Assembly (NCBI RefSeq): GCF_002776695.1
Contig: NZ_LFJC01000003.1
Location: 2,086,487 to 2,150,486, forward strand
Length of the DNA stretch: 64,000 nt
Reading direction: 5' to 3'
Source: Bradyrhizobium nitroreducens
GTDB taxonomy: Bacteria > Pseudomonadota > Alphaproteobacteria > Rhizobiales > Xanthobacteraceae
Shown: piece by piece, positions 38,243-47,367 of the stretch
Layout of the letters: each line of letters begins with the position of its first letter
How positions within the stretch are numbered: position 1 is the stretch's first letter
Made by a program: the position numbers and the translations under genes
The notes under the pieces: generated by a model
Database searches by the model: none
The model's input: the letters and a program-made list of their open reading frames with translations, nothing else
Told to the model about the DNA's origin: nothing

Positions 38243-39853
38243 ATGCATATCGTGCGTATCGGCGCTGAAACCTCCGAATTGCGGCCCGCCGAAGAGATCG
38301 GCGCCAAGGCCGCCAGCCTCGCCCGCATGGCGGCACTGGGTCTGCCGGTGCCGCCTGCCTTCGTGCTCCCGGTCAAGCTCTGCGCCGACATCATTGCCGG
38401 CCATGCGCACGCCGCGCGACACCTGCGCGATGGCCTGGAGGAGGGAATTTCGTTCCTGGAGAGCGCGACCGGAAAGCGCTTTGGCGATCGCCGGCAGCCG
38501 CTCCTGGTGTCGGTGCGCTCGGGCGCGGCGCGATCGATGCCAGGCATGCTCGACACCGTTCTCAATGTCGGCTGCACGTCCGATGCCGTGCACGGCCTGA
38601 TCCGTGCGACCGGCCGGCCGCGGCTCGCCTGGGACTGCCGGCGCCGTTTCCTGGAGAGCTTTGGCGAGACGGTGCTCAATATCGACCAGACCGAATTTGC
38701 CGCGCACATCTGCGAACTCGTCGCCGCCGAATCTGCCGGCAGCGACCGTGAACTCGACAGCGAAGCGCTTGAGCGGCTCGCCAGCCGCGAGCAGGCTCTG
38801 ATCGAGGATCGCGCCGATGGCTCGTTGGAGGATGCCTTCGCGCAGTTGGAGGCAGCAGCCCAAGCGGTTTATCGCTCCTGGATGAGCGAGCGCGCGCAGA
38901 CTTATCGACGCCTCCAGCACCTCGAGACGCTCGAGGGCACCGCCGTGACCGTGCAGGCGATGGTCTTCGGCAATGGCGGTATTGCCTCCGGCGCGGGCGT
39001 TGCATTCTCGCGCGATCCGTCGACGGGCGCGCGGCGCCCGATGATCGACCTCGTGCTCGATGCGCAGGGGGAAGACGTCGTTTCCGGGAGGCGCGCACCC
39101 GATACGGCCGAGGCGATCGCCCGTGAATTACCGAAGCTCGAATCGGAACTTGGCGATATCCTGAGGCAACTCGAGCGCACGTTCGCCGACGTCCAGGACG
39201 TCGAGTTCACGGTCGAGAACGGCAAGCTCTGGATCCTCCAGACCCGGGCGGCCAAGCGCACGCCGCGGGCCGCCGCCAGGATCGCGATCGACTTCGTGCA
39301 TGAAGGACTGATCTCCGAGGACGAGGCCTTGGGACGGATCGCGGAGATCGACCTTGCTTCGCTCACCGAAACCCGATTGGTTGCCTCGGGCAAACCCGCG
39401 ACGACCGGCATCGGCGCAAGTGGCGGCATCGGGATCGGACGAGCGGCGTTTTCGTCCGAAAGCGCTCAGCGCCTGTCGGCCGCGGGCGAGCCGGTCATCC
39501 TGCTGCGTCCCGATACCAGCACGGCCGATGTCGCGGGCTTCGCTCTGGCCGCCGGCATCGTAACGGCGGTCGGCGCGCGCACCTCGCATGCAGCCTTGGT
39601 GGCCCGGCAAATGGGCAAGCCCTGCTTGGTCGGCTGCCGTGAGTTGAAGATCGACCTTGTCGCGAGGCGTGCCCAGCTCGGAAATGCCGTTCTCGCCGAA
39701 GGCGAATGGATTACGATCGAAGGCGACGCCGGGGAGCTCTATCTCGGGCGCTGCGAGACGATGCGGACACAGCCCGAAGCCGAGCTTGCCGAGATCGCCG
39801 CGTGGAAGGCGCAATCCGGCCGACCCGGCAGGCTCGCCGCAGCGGCTCAGTGA
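38243..39853 (+). CDS. PPDK-like protein lacking the PEP/pyruvate barrel
   Basis: This 536-residue protein aligns with the first 60 percent of pyruvate phosphate dikinase. It has the ATP-grasp nucleotide domain (EEIGAKAASLARMAALGLPV, VSVRSGAARSMPGMLDTVLN, VQAMVFGNGG, VEFTVENGKLWILQTRAAKR) and the swivelling phosphohistidine domain with catalytic His449 in RTSHAALVARQMGKPC. It ends at about residue 536 where PPDK would begin its C-terminal barrel. It can plausibly autophosphorylate from ATP but cannot bind PEP or pyruvate in the usual way, so another acceptor is needed. The ATG at 38243 follows GAGGAAG. The genuine PPDK is at 7559-10486. Confidence 0.85.
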   Translation: MHIVRIGAETSELRPAEEIGAKAASLARMAALGLPVPPAFVLPVKLCADIIAGHAHAARHLRDGLEEGISFLESATGKRFGDRRQPLLVSVRSGAARSMPGMLDTVLNVGCTSDAVHGLIRATGRPRLAWDCRRRFLESFGETVLNIDQTEFAAHICELVAAESAGSDRELDSEALERLASREQALIEDRADGSLEDAFAQLEAAAQAVYRSWMSERAQTYRRLQHLETLEGTAVTVQAMVFGNGGIASGAGVAFSRDPSTGARRPMIDLVLDAQGEDVVSGRRAPDTAEAIARELPKLESELGDILRQLERTFADVQDVEFTVENGKLWILQTRAAKRTPRAAARIAIDFVHEGLISEDEALGRIAEIDLASLTETRLVASGKPATTGIGASGGIGIGRAAFSSESAQRLSAAGEPVILLRPDTSTADVAGFALAAGIVTAVGARTSHAALVARQMGKPCLVGCRELKIDLVARRAQLGNAVLAEGEWITIEGDAGELYLGRCETMRTQPEAELAEIAAWKAQSGRPGRLAAAAQ

Positions 39854-40686
39854 ATGCCGGTAAAAATCTGAAAACACCCGATCGCGACCTCGATCACGAT
39901 CAGCACCACGACCGCGATCTCCAGCCGGAGCGAGCGCTGGGTGTCGATGATGTCGGTCAGTGCGTTGGCGGTCTCCGACACCGCGGTGAGCTTGCGCTCG
40001 AGCGTGTCGAGGCGTTCCTTCAGCTCGTACTCGTCCTCGAGGCGGGAATAGAGCCGGTCAAGCTCGGGCTTCTCCCAGAGCACGTCGGGCTTCTCGGCGA
40101 TCGCGACGCGGCCGGCGACGCGCTGCTGCACCAGCAGAGCACTGCCGATCAATTGCAGGATGCCCTTTCGCCGGCGTGGCGTGCGGCCGTGTTCGGCGAG
40201 CTCCCGTGCAAACGGCTCGATCACGTCGAAGACCGCAGCGACGCGCCGCTCGTCGCGCGCCAGCGACGTGCTCTTGGCGAGAGCATCCGCAACCAGCAGC
40301 AGCCGGTCGTCGGAGAATTTGGCGAGGCAGATCGGCCCCCCCGGCTGGATCGCCTCGGCGGCCTCGTCGTTGCAGAGCTGCGCCTGCGCGATCTCCTCCT
40401 CGTACGGGCTGAGCTCGCCGGTCACGCGAGACTTCAAATTGTCGATGAGGACTTTCTCCTCCGAAGGCAGCAGGCCGATCAGCACCACGACGCCGTAACG
40501 GAAGATCACGACAAGGCCGGCGTGGACGCGGAAGGCGGCCGGAGTGGACGAGACCAGCGTCCCGATCTCCAGGCCGGAGGCATTGATGCGGTCTCCCAGC
40601 ATCAGCGCCCGGATCCGCAGCGTCGGCGCAGTCCCCTGCTTCGGCGGTGTTGGCGCCATACCAACGGCGAGTTGATCGGCGTTCAT
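39847..40686 (-). CDS. RMD1/DUF155 family protein
   Basis: The 279-residue protein belongs to the RMD1 (DUF155) family, whose yeast members sit on mitochondrial or nuclear membranes. Here RVHAGLVVIFRYGVVVLIGL and PYEEEIAQAQLCND mark the N-terminal core, then LARDERRVAAVFDVIEPFA, a helical region, and one C-terminal transmembrane helix (RLEIAVVVLIVIEVAIGCFQ). The ATG at 40686 has GGAGG six bases upstream. Its 3' end overlaps that of the PPDK-like gene by 7 bp in tail-to-tail arrangement. Role in bacteria is unknown. Confidence 0.88.
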   Translation of the reverse strand: MNADQLAVGMAPTPPKQGTAPTLRIRALMLGDRINASGLEIGTLVSSTPAAFRVHAGLVVIFRYGVVVLIGLLPSEEKVLIDNLKSRVTGELSPYEEEIAQAQLCNDEAAEAIQPGGPICLAKFSDDRLLLVADALAKSTSLARDERRVAAVFDVIEPFARELAEHGRTPRRRKGILQLIGSALLVQQRVAGRVAIAEKPDVLWEKPELDRLYSRLEDEYELKERLDTLERKLTAVSETANALTDIIDTQRSLRLEIAVVVLIVIEVAIGCFQIFTGIH

Positions 40687-40917
40687 GCAAGGCCTCCGTC
40701 GCGGCGCAGCCACGGGTTAACGCAATCGGGATCGTGCCGAAACATTCGGCAATATTGCGGGCCCGCCCGTGACACATTCGGCTGCGATGACGGGAGGCGG
40801 TTTACCATCGCATGCCGAAGCGCGGCCGGAAAGTTGCACTCGGCAACGCCGCGTGTTTATGACAACATCATAACGAGCTCCGCTTCTTTCCGAAGTGCAG
40901 ACATTGAAGCCTCGATC

Positions 40918-41493
40918 ATGTTGAGCGTCATCATTCCGACCGAAGGCGTCGAGCAGACGGCGGTCGCCACGCTGGCCGCGCTGGTTCCCGGCGCCGCCGC
41001 CGGGATCATCCGGGAAGTGCTCCTGGTCGACGGCACCCGCAACGGCGTCATCGAGCGCGTTGCCGACGTCGCAGGCTGCCGTTTCGTCGGCTTCGAGGGA
41101 TCCTCGCAAGGCGCCGCGCTCGCGGCCGGCGCACTCCAGGCCCGCTCGCCTTGGCTGATGTTCCTGCCCGCGGGCGCGGTGCTGGAAACCGGCTGGATCG
41201 AGGAAACCACCCAGTTCATCCAGGCCGTCGCGACCAGCGGCCGGGATCGGGCTGCCGTCTTCCGTTATGCGCGCTCACCTTACGCCGATACCGGCTTGCG
41301 GGATATCCTCCGCGCCATGGCGCGCAAGCTTGTCGGCCCGCTCGGCGACCAGGGACTTTTGATCGCGCGTGATCATTACGACCGGATCGGCGGCTACCCG
41401 CCGCAGGCCCGCCATTCCGAAACACGGCTGCTCCGGCGGCTCGGCCGTTCGTCCCGGACCATGCTGCGCAGCCGGATCGTCATGGTCGCCTGA
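40918..41493 (+). CDS. Short family 2 glycosyltransferase-like protein
   Basis: The 191-residue protein starts MLSVIIPTEGVEQTAVATLA and has EVLLVDGTRNGVIERVAD and FEGSSQGAALAAGALQARSP followed by WLMFLPAGAVLETGWIEE, the nucleotide-sugar binding half of a GT-A fold. The usual DxD is replaced by PAGAVLE, so activity is doubtful. The C-terminal GPLGDQGLLIARDHYDRIGGY matches the acceptor-side motif of small GT2 proteins. The start lacks a strong ribosome site. It lies 63 bp upstream of the MarR-GNAT gene. Confidence 0.75.
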   Translation: MLSVIIPTEGVEQTAVATLAALVPGAAAGIIREVLLVDGTRNGVIERVADVAGCRFVGFEGSSQGAALAAGALQARSPWLMFLPAGAVLETGWIEETTQFIQAVATSGRDRAAVFRYARSPYADTGLRDILRAMARKLVGPLGDQGLLIARDHYDRIGGYPPQARHSETRLLRRLGRSSRTMLRSRIVMVA

Positions 41494-41506
41494 GGCCGCC
41501 AGATAC

Positions 41507-41540
41507 TTGCCAAAGTCAAACAATTAATTGACAATGGCAA
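41507..41540. promoter_or_regulatory. 34-bp operator-like palindrome before the MarR-GNAT gene
   Basis: Two 17-bp arms read TTGCCAAAGTCAAACAA and, on the other strand, TTGCCATTGTCAATTAA; 13 of 17 positions match, including TTGCCA and GTCAA. The site ends 16 bp before the start codon. MarR proteins bind such dyads, so it is the probable autoregulatory operator. Confidence 0.6.
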
Positions 41541-41556
41541 ATATCGAGGTGCCCCC

Positions 41557-42483
41557 ATGTCATTCGAAGCTACCGACCCGATCACCGCGGTCCGCGCCTT
41601 CAACCGCTTCTATACCCGCAAGCTCGGGGTGCTCGACCAGCACCTTGGAAAGAGCCCTTTTTCGCTCAGCGAAGCCCGGGTGCTCTATGAACTCGCTCAC
41701 CGCGACGACCTGGCGGCAAAAGAGATCGGGATCGAGCTTGGTCTCGACCCCGGCTATCTCAGCCGCATCATCCAGAGCTTCGACGAAAAGGGCCTGATCA
41801 CGCGAAAGCCACTGCCCGCAGATCGCAGGCAATACCAGCTCAGCCTGACCGCCAAGGGGCGCCAGACCTTCGCCAAGCTGAACCTCAGCTCGCAAAACGA
41901 AGTCGCCGCAATGCTGGCTCAGCTGTCGGCCAGCGACGCAACGCGCCTCACGCAGGCCATGGCGACCATCGAGGCCGTGCTGGAGCAACGTCGCAGCCAG
42001 CCTGCGGCTTTCGTGCTGCGCAGCCATCGCGTCGGTGACATGGGCTGGGTCATTTCCCGACAGGCCGCCGCCTACGCCGCCGACTACGGCTGGGATATCA
42101 GCTACGAGGCGCTGGTCGCGGAGATCTGCGCGCAGTTCATCAAGAACTACGACCCCGCGCGCGAGCACTGCTGGATCGCGGAATCAGGAGGCGAGCCGGT
42201 CGGCTCGATCTTCCTGGTCAAGGCCACGGACGAGATCGCCAAGCTGCGCCTGCTGCAGGTGGAGACGAAAGCGCGGGGGCTCGGCGTCGGCCGTGCGCTG
42301 GTGGAGCAATGCCTCCAGGGCGCGCGCGAGAGGGGCTACAAGAGGATGACGCTGTGGACGCAGAGCATCCTGGTCGCCGCACGCGGAATCTACAAGAGCG
42401 CCGGCTTCAAGCTCGTGAAGGAGGAGAAGCATCACAGCTTCGGTGTCGATCTCGTCGGCGAGACCTGGGAGCGGGATCTGTAA
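41557..42483 (+). CDS. MarR family regulator fused to GNAT acetyltransferase
   Basis: Residues 1-145 are a MarR winged helix (FSLSEARVLYELAHRDDLAA, LGLDPGYLSRIIQSFDEKGL, wing KPLPADRRQYQLSLTAKG). Residues about 155-305 are a GNAT N-acetyltransferase with the acetyl-CoA loop KARGLGVGRALVEQC and the C-terminal ARGIYKSAGFKLVKEE. Such fusions are frequent in rhizobia; the small-molecule or protein substrate is unknown. GAGGTG precedes the ATG, and the palindrome at 41507-41540 lies between. Confidence 0.93.
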   Translation: MSFEATDPITAVRAFNRFYTRKLGVLDQHLGKSPFSLSEARVLYELAHRDDLAAKEIGIELGLDPGYLSRIIQSFDEKGLITRKPLPADRRQYQLSLTAKGRQTFAKLNLSSQNEVAAMLAQLSASDATRLTQAMATIEAVLEQRRSQPAAFVLRSHRVGDMGWVISRQAAAYAADYGWDISYEALVAEICAQFIKNYDPAREHCWIAESGGEPVGSIFLVKATDEIAKLRLLQVETKARGLGVGRALVEQCLQGARERGYKRMTLWTQSILVAARGIYKSAGFKLVKEEKHHSFGVDLVGETWERDL

Positions 42484-42500
42484 CGCCCTCGCCTCAAGCA

Positions 42501-42661
42501 AGATGCGCATAAATGCGCCCTCGCCCCTTGTGGGAGAGGGCATGTCAACTGGCAGACACAAGCTCGCTTGGTGAGGGGTATCTCACCCAGCATTCCGTGC
42601 GGATGAATACTCCTCATCCGGCGCTTCGCGCCACCTTCTCCCACAAGGGGAGAAGGAAGAG
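42501..42661. repeat. Dispersed repeat, family B, copy 1
   Basis: The left arm ATGCGCCCTCGCCCCTTGTG and the right arm CACCTTCTCCCACAAGGGGA are inverted around a variable middle; TCATCCGGCGCTTCGCGCC precedes the right arm. The copy at 56701-56876 has the same arms and a different centre. Confidence 0.8.
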
Positions 42662-42702
42662 TCCGTGCCTCGATCAGCCAGTCGTCATCCGCACCAACGC
42701 GC

Positions 42703-43266
42703 TCACGCCGTCGCGCCTTGCGCCTTCGGTCTTCGCAGATGCTCATCCAGGCGCGGCATGATCTCGACGAAATTGCAGGGGCGCGTGCGGTAGTCGAGCT
42801 GGGCAGCCAGGATGCCGTCCCAGCCGTCGCGGCAGGCGCCGGGCGAGCCGGGCAGACAGAAGATGTAGGTGGCGCCGGCAACGCCCGCGGTGGCGCGGCT
42901 CTGGATCGTCGAGGTCCCGATCTTGGCGTGGCTCAGCATGTGGAAGGCAATCGAGAAACCGTCCATGCGCTTCTCGAACAGCGGCTCGATCGCCTCCGGC
43001 GTGACGTCGCGTCCCGTAAAGCCGGTGCCGCCGGTGGTGATGACGACGTCGACGCCGCTATCTGCGATCCAGCGGCGGACGACGGCACGGATCGCCTCGA
43101 CGTCGTCCGTGACGATCTCGCGCGCGGCGAGACGATGGCCGGCAGCGGTGAGACGATCAGCGAGCGTCTGGCCGGACTTGTCGTCGCTAAGCGCGCGCGT
43201 GTCCGACACGGTGAGCACCGCGATGTTGAGCGGGATGAACTGCTTGGTTTCGTCGATGGAGGCCAT
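42703..43266 (-). CDS. moaB: Molybdenum cofactor biosynthesis protein MoaB
   Basis: The MoaB/MogA family adenylates molybdopterin or takes part in molybdenum insertion during cofactor synthesis. The 187-residue protein has the family core: NIAVLTVSDTRALSDDKSGQ, DVVITTGGTGFTGRDVTPEA and the C-terminal FCLPGSPGACRDGWDGILA. The ATG at 43266 follows AAGG. No other moa or moe gene is next to it. The upstream and downstream gaps both hold dispersed repeats. Confidence 0.94.
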   Translation of the reverse strand: MASIDETKQFIPLNIAVLTVSDTRALSDDKSGQTLADRLTAAGHRLAAREIVTDDVEAIRAVVRRWIADSGVDVVITTGGTGFTGRDVTPEAIEPLFEKRMDGFSIAFHMLSHAKIGTSTIQSRATAGVAGATYIFCLPGSPGACRDGWDGILAAQLDYRTRPCNFVEIMPRLDEHLRRPKAQGATA

Positions 43267-43296
43267 AGCGCTGTACCTTCTTTCAACGCCCACCGC

Positions 43297-43417
43297 CGTC
43301 ATCCTGCGGTGCGCGCCCTGAGGTGCATGCGCACCGCAGGGTGAGCCCCGAAGGATGGGCCGCGGGCTCCGCCATCCTCTAGGGCTCGCCGAAGAGGCGA
43401 GCACCTCAGGATGACGG
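43297..43417. repeat. Dispersed palindromic repeat, family A, copy 3 (variant)
   Basis: It has the CGTCATCCTG and CACCTCAGGATGACGG ends of family A and the CCGAAGGATGG / CCATCCTCTAGGGCTC inner arms, but lacks the GGCTGCATCTCGGCC core of the other two copies. Confidence 0.7.
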
Positions 43418-43487
43418 CACTACTCCCGGATTCCAAGATGCGCAATCGCGCATCATAATTCGCGCGGCGTCCCTGAAACCTTCGTTC

Positions 43488-44423
43488 CTACGTCCCACCG
43501 CCGAACGTGTTGCAGGCCTGGACCGTGCCCTGCTGGTAGCCGGTCATGAACCACTGCTTGCGTTGCGCGGCCGAGCCGTGGGTGAAGGAGTCGGGCACGA
43601 CGCGTCCCGTGGCCTGCCGCTGCAGCGTGTCGTCGCCAATCGCGCTCGCCGTCGTCAGCGCGGCGTCGATGTCGCCGGCCTCGAGGAAGTTCGGACGTTT
43701 CTTCGCCTCGCGGTTGACCCAGACGCCGGACAGGCAATCGGCCTGCAACTCGACCTTGACCTGGAGTGCGTTGGCCTCCGCCTTGCTGCCGGCCTGCTGC
43801 TGCAGCCGCGTCACGCGCGGAATGATGCCGAGCAGATTCTGGATGTGATGGCCGGCTTCGTGCGCGATGATATAGGCCGTGGTGAAATTGCAGGCCGACT
43901 TGCCGGAGCAGCCGCGGAAGCGCGTCTCGACCTCGCGGAAGAAGCTGGTGTCGAGGAAGATGGTGCGGTCCGGCGGACAATAGAACGGGCCCATCGCCGA
44001 CTCTGCCCGGCCGCAGCGACCGCCATTGGTGACGTTGCGGAACAGCACGACCTTCGGGCCGGTGTAGGACTGGCCCGAGGCCTGGAAGATCTCGCTCCAA
44101 CGGTCGTCGATCTCGCCGAGAATGCCGGCGATCATGCTGCCCATCTCGTCGGTCGGCGCGCCGCGCTTGGCGGTCGAAGACGACTGGCGATCGGTCTGGT
44201 AGCTCGGCGCCTGGCCGCCGCCGGTGAGGATCTCGGCGCCGCCGATCAGGATGCGCGGGTCGATGCCAAAAGCATAGCCGACCAGGCCGAGCACGATGAT
44301 CGTGCCGATGCCGAGGCCACCGCCACCCATGGGCAGGCCGAACCCGCCTCCGCCACCGCCGCCTCCACCATCGTCGCGACGATCCTCGATGTCGTCGCTG
44401 CGGCGGAAATCATCGTAGCGCAT
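43488..44423 (-). CDS. YpfJ-type neutral zinc metallopeptidase
   Basis: The 311-residue protein starts with an acidic and glycine-rich segment (residues 1-40 with a run of nine Gly), one transmembrane helix (TIIVLGLVGYAFGI) and then a zinc metalloprotease-like domain with HEAGH at residues 188-192 and a downstream acidic zinc-ligand region ELQADCLSGVW. This is the family of E. coli YpfJ. It should face the periplasm from an inner-membrane anchor. Substrate unknown. It is divergent from ccrM over 413 bp. Confidence 0.92.
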   Translation of the reverse strand: MRYDDFRRSDDIEDRRDDGGGGGGGGGFGLPMGGGGLGIGTIIVLGLVGYAFGIDPRILIGGAEILTGGGQAPSYQTDRQSSSTAKRGAPTDEMGSMIAGILGEIDDRWSEIFQASGQSYTGPKVVLFRNVTNGGRCGRAESAMGPFYCPPDRTIFLDTSFFREVETRFRGCSGKSACNFTTAYIIAHEAGHHIQNLLGIIPRVTRLQQQAGSKAEANALQVKVELQADCLSGVWVNREAKKRPNFLEAGDIDAALTTASAIGDDTLQRQATGRVVPDSFTHGSAAQRKQWFMTGYQQGTVQACNTFGGGT

Positions 44424-45967
<1,544 letters not shown>

Positions 45968-45974
45968 GCTGCGC

Positions 45975-46081
45975 CGTCATTCCGGGGCTCGCGAAGCGAG
46001 AACCCGGAATCCATCCAACCACCGCACATGCAGCCCAATGGATTCCAGGCTCGCGCCAAGAGGCGCGCCCCGGCATAACGG
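45975..46081. repeat. Dispersed palindromic repeat, family E, copy 2
   Basis: CGTCATTCCGGGGCTCGCGA starts it and CGCGCCCCGGCATAACGG ends it. AACCCGGAATCCAT and ATGGATTCCAGG form the inner hairpin. The first 35 bp are identical to the copy at 63585. Confidence 0.8.
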
Positions 46082-46155
46082 CGACGGCGCCTTGAATGAG
46101 GCGGCAGCCAGGACTACATTCGCCTGATCAGCCCCGTCCTGACCGGCCTGCTCCC

Positions 46156-46482
46156 ATGCGACGACAGTCCGAGACATTGCTGCTGGTGCCGCTGCTGCCG
46201 ATCTTCCTGCTCGGCATGTTTCCGATGTTCCTGATCGCCCTGCTCGGCTTCTTCGGCCTCGCGCTGTTCGGCGTGCTCGTGATTTGCGTCGGGCTCGCCA
46301 GCAGCAACGAGGCGCACGACAATTTCAATCACGACGTCATCGTGCACGGCTATGCCCGCGGCTCGGAGCGCGCTGCGCGGGCCTCCGACATGCATCTTGC
46401 TGCGCGGCTCGGTCTGCGCCTGGAGGCGGTCGGCGCGGCGATGGTCCTTACGGCGGCGATCGGCCTTTGTTACGCCGCCTGA
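46156..46482 (+). CDS. Hypothetical membrane protein
   Basis: The 108-residue product begins MRRQSETLLLVPLLPIFLLG and has two or three hydrophobic helices: residues 9-28, 29-48, and one at the C-terminus (AVGAAMVLTAAIGLCYAA). The middle (NEAHDNFNHDVIVHGYARGS) is polar. Codon use matches neighbours. No ribosome site stands out and I do not recognise a family. ATG at 46156 was chosen over an upstream in-frame ATG at 46096 because the extra residues look non-coding. Confidence 0.55.
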   Translation: MRRQSETLLLVPLLPIFLLGMFPMFLIALLGFFGLALFGVLVICVGLASSNEAHDNFNHDVIVHGYARGSERAARASDMHLAARLGLRLEAVGAAMVLTAAIGLCYAA

Positions 46483-46627
46483 TCTGCGCACAGCGCAGAT
46501 ACCGCCCGGCAAACTCGCCGGTTGCCCTCTCCGACGAGGTTCAGGCAAGAGAAGGCGGCCCCGCGGCAATGATGCTGCGTTCGCTCTCGGCACGAGATAT
46601 TGGCAAGAAACCCTGGGGAGATGTGTG

Positions 46628-47314
46628 ATGCTCAAATTCTATTTCAACGGCTCGCCAAACCCGACCAAGGTCGCGCTTTACCTGGAAGAGGCCGGCCTTC
46701 CCTTCGAGCCGGTGAAGATCGACACCCGCAAGGGCGAGCAGTTCACGCCCGACTATCTGAAGGTCAATCCGAACGGCAAGGTGCCGGCGATCGACGACAA
46801 CGGGACCATCGTGTTCGACTCGAACGCCATCCTGCTTTATCTCGCCGAGAAGACCGGCAAATTCCTGCCCGCCGCCAGCGTGCGCGGCGAGACGCTGTCA
46901 TGGCTGATGTTCATCGCGACCGGCGTCGGCCCCTATTCGGGCCAGGCCGTGCACTTCAAGCACTTCGCGCCGAAGGACCAGAACCACGACTACGCCCATA
47001 ATCGCTATCAGTACGAGACCGATCGCCACTACCGGATTCTCGACGCTCACCTCAACGGCCGCGACACCATGGTCGGCGACGATTATTCCATCGTCGACAT
47101 GGCGCTGTGGGGCTGGGCGCGGATGTTGCCGTTCAAGCTCGGCGACGACGCCTTCGCGCGCTATCCCAACGTGAAGCGGCTGGTGGACGAGATCTCGGGA
47201 CGGCCCGCGGCAGCCCGGGCGATCGCGCTGAAGGACAAGTTCACCTTCAAGGCCGAGATGGACGACGAGGCGCGCGCCAACATGTTCAAGCACATGACGA
47301 CCAAGGTCGCCTGA
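46628..47314 (+). CDS. Glutathione S-transferase family protein
   Basis: The 228-residue protein has a thioredoxin-like N-terminal domain (MLKFYFNGSPNPTKVALYLE, VNPNGKVPAIDDNG with the cis-proline, FDSNAILLYLAEKTG) and a helical C-terminal domain (DDYSIVDMALWGWARML). This layout is the Nu/YfcG-like group of bacterial GSTs, often disulfide or peroxide reductases. GGGGAG is seven bases before the ATG. It is convergent with the chemoreceptor gene across a perfect terminator hairpin. Confidence 0.93.
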   Translation: MLKFYFNGSPNPTKVALYLEEAGLPFEPVKIDTRKGEQFTPDYLKVNPNGKVPAIDDNGTIVFDSNAILLYLAEKTGKFLPAASVRGETLSWLMFIATGVGPYSGQAVHFKHFAPKDQNHDYAHNRYQYETDRHYRILDAHLNGRDTMVGDDYSIVDMALWGWARMLPFKLGDDAFARYPNVKRLVDEISGRPAAARAIALKDKFTFKAEMDDEARANMFKHMTTKVA

Positions 47315-47333
47315 TCGCACCACGCCGCTTGTC

Positions 47334-47361
47334 GGGCCACGCGCATGCGCGTGGCCCTTTT
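47334..47361 (+). terminator. Rho-independent terminator of the GST gene
   Basis: GGGCCACGCGC and GCGCGTGGCCC form a perfect 24-bp palindrome with almost no loop, followed by TTTT. It is 20 bp after the GST stop. Confidence 0.85.
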
Positions 47362-47367
47362 CACGCC

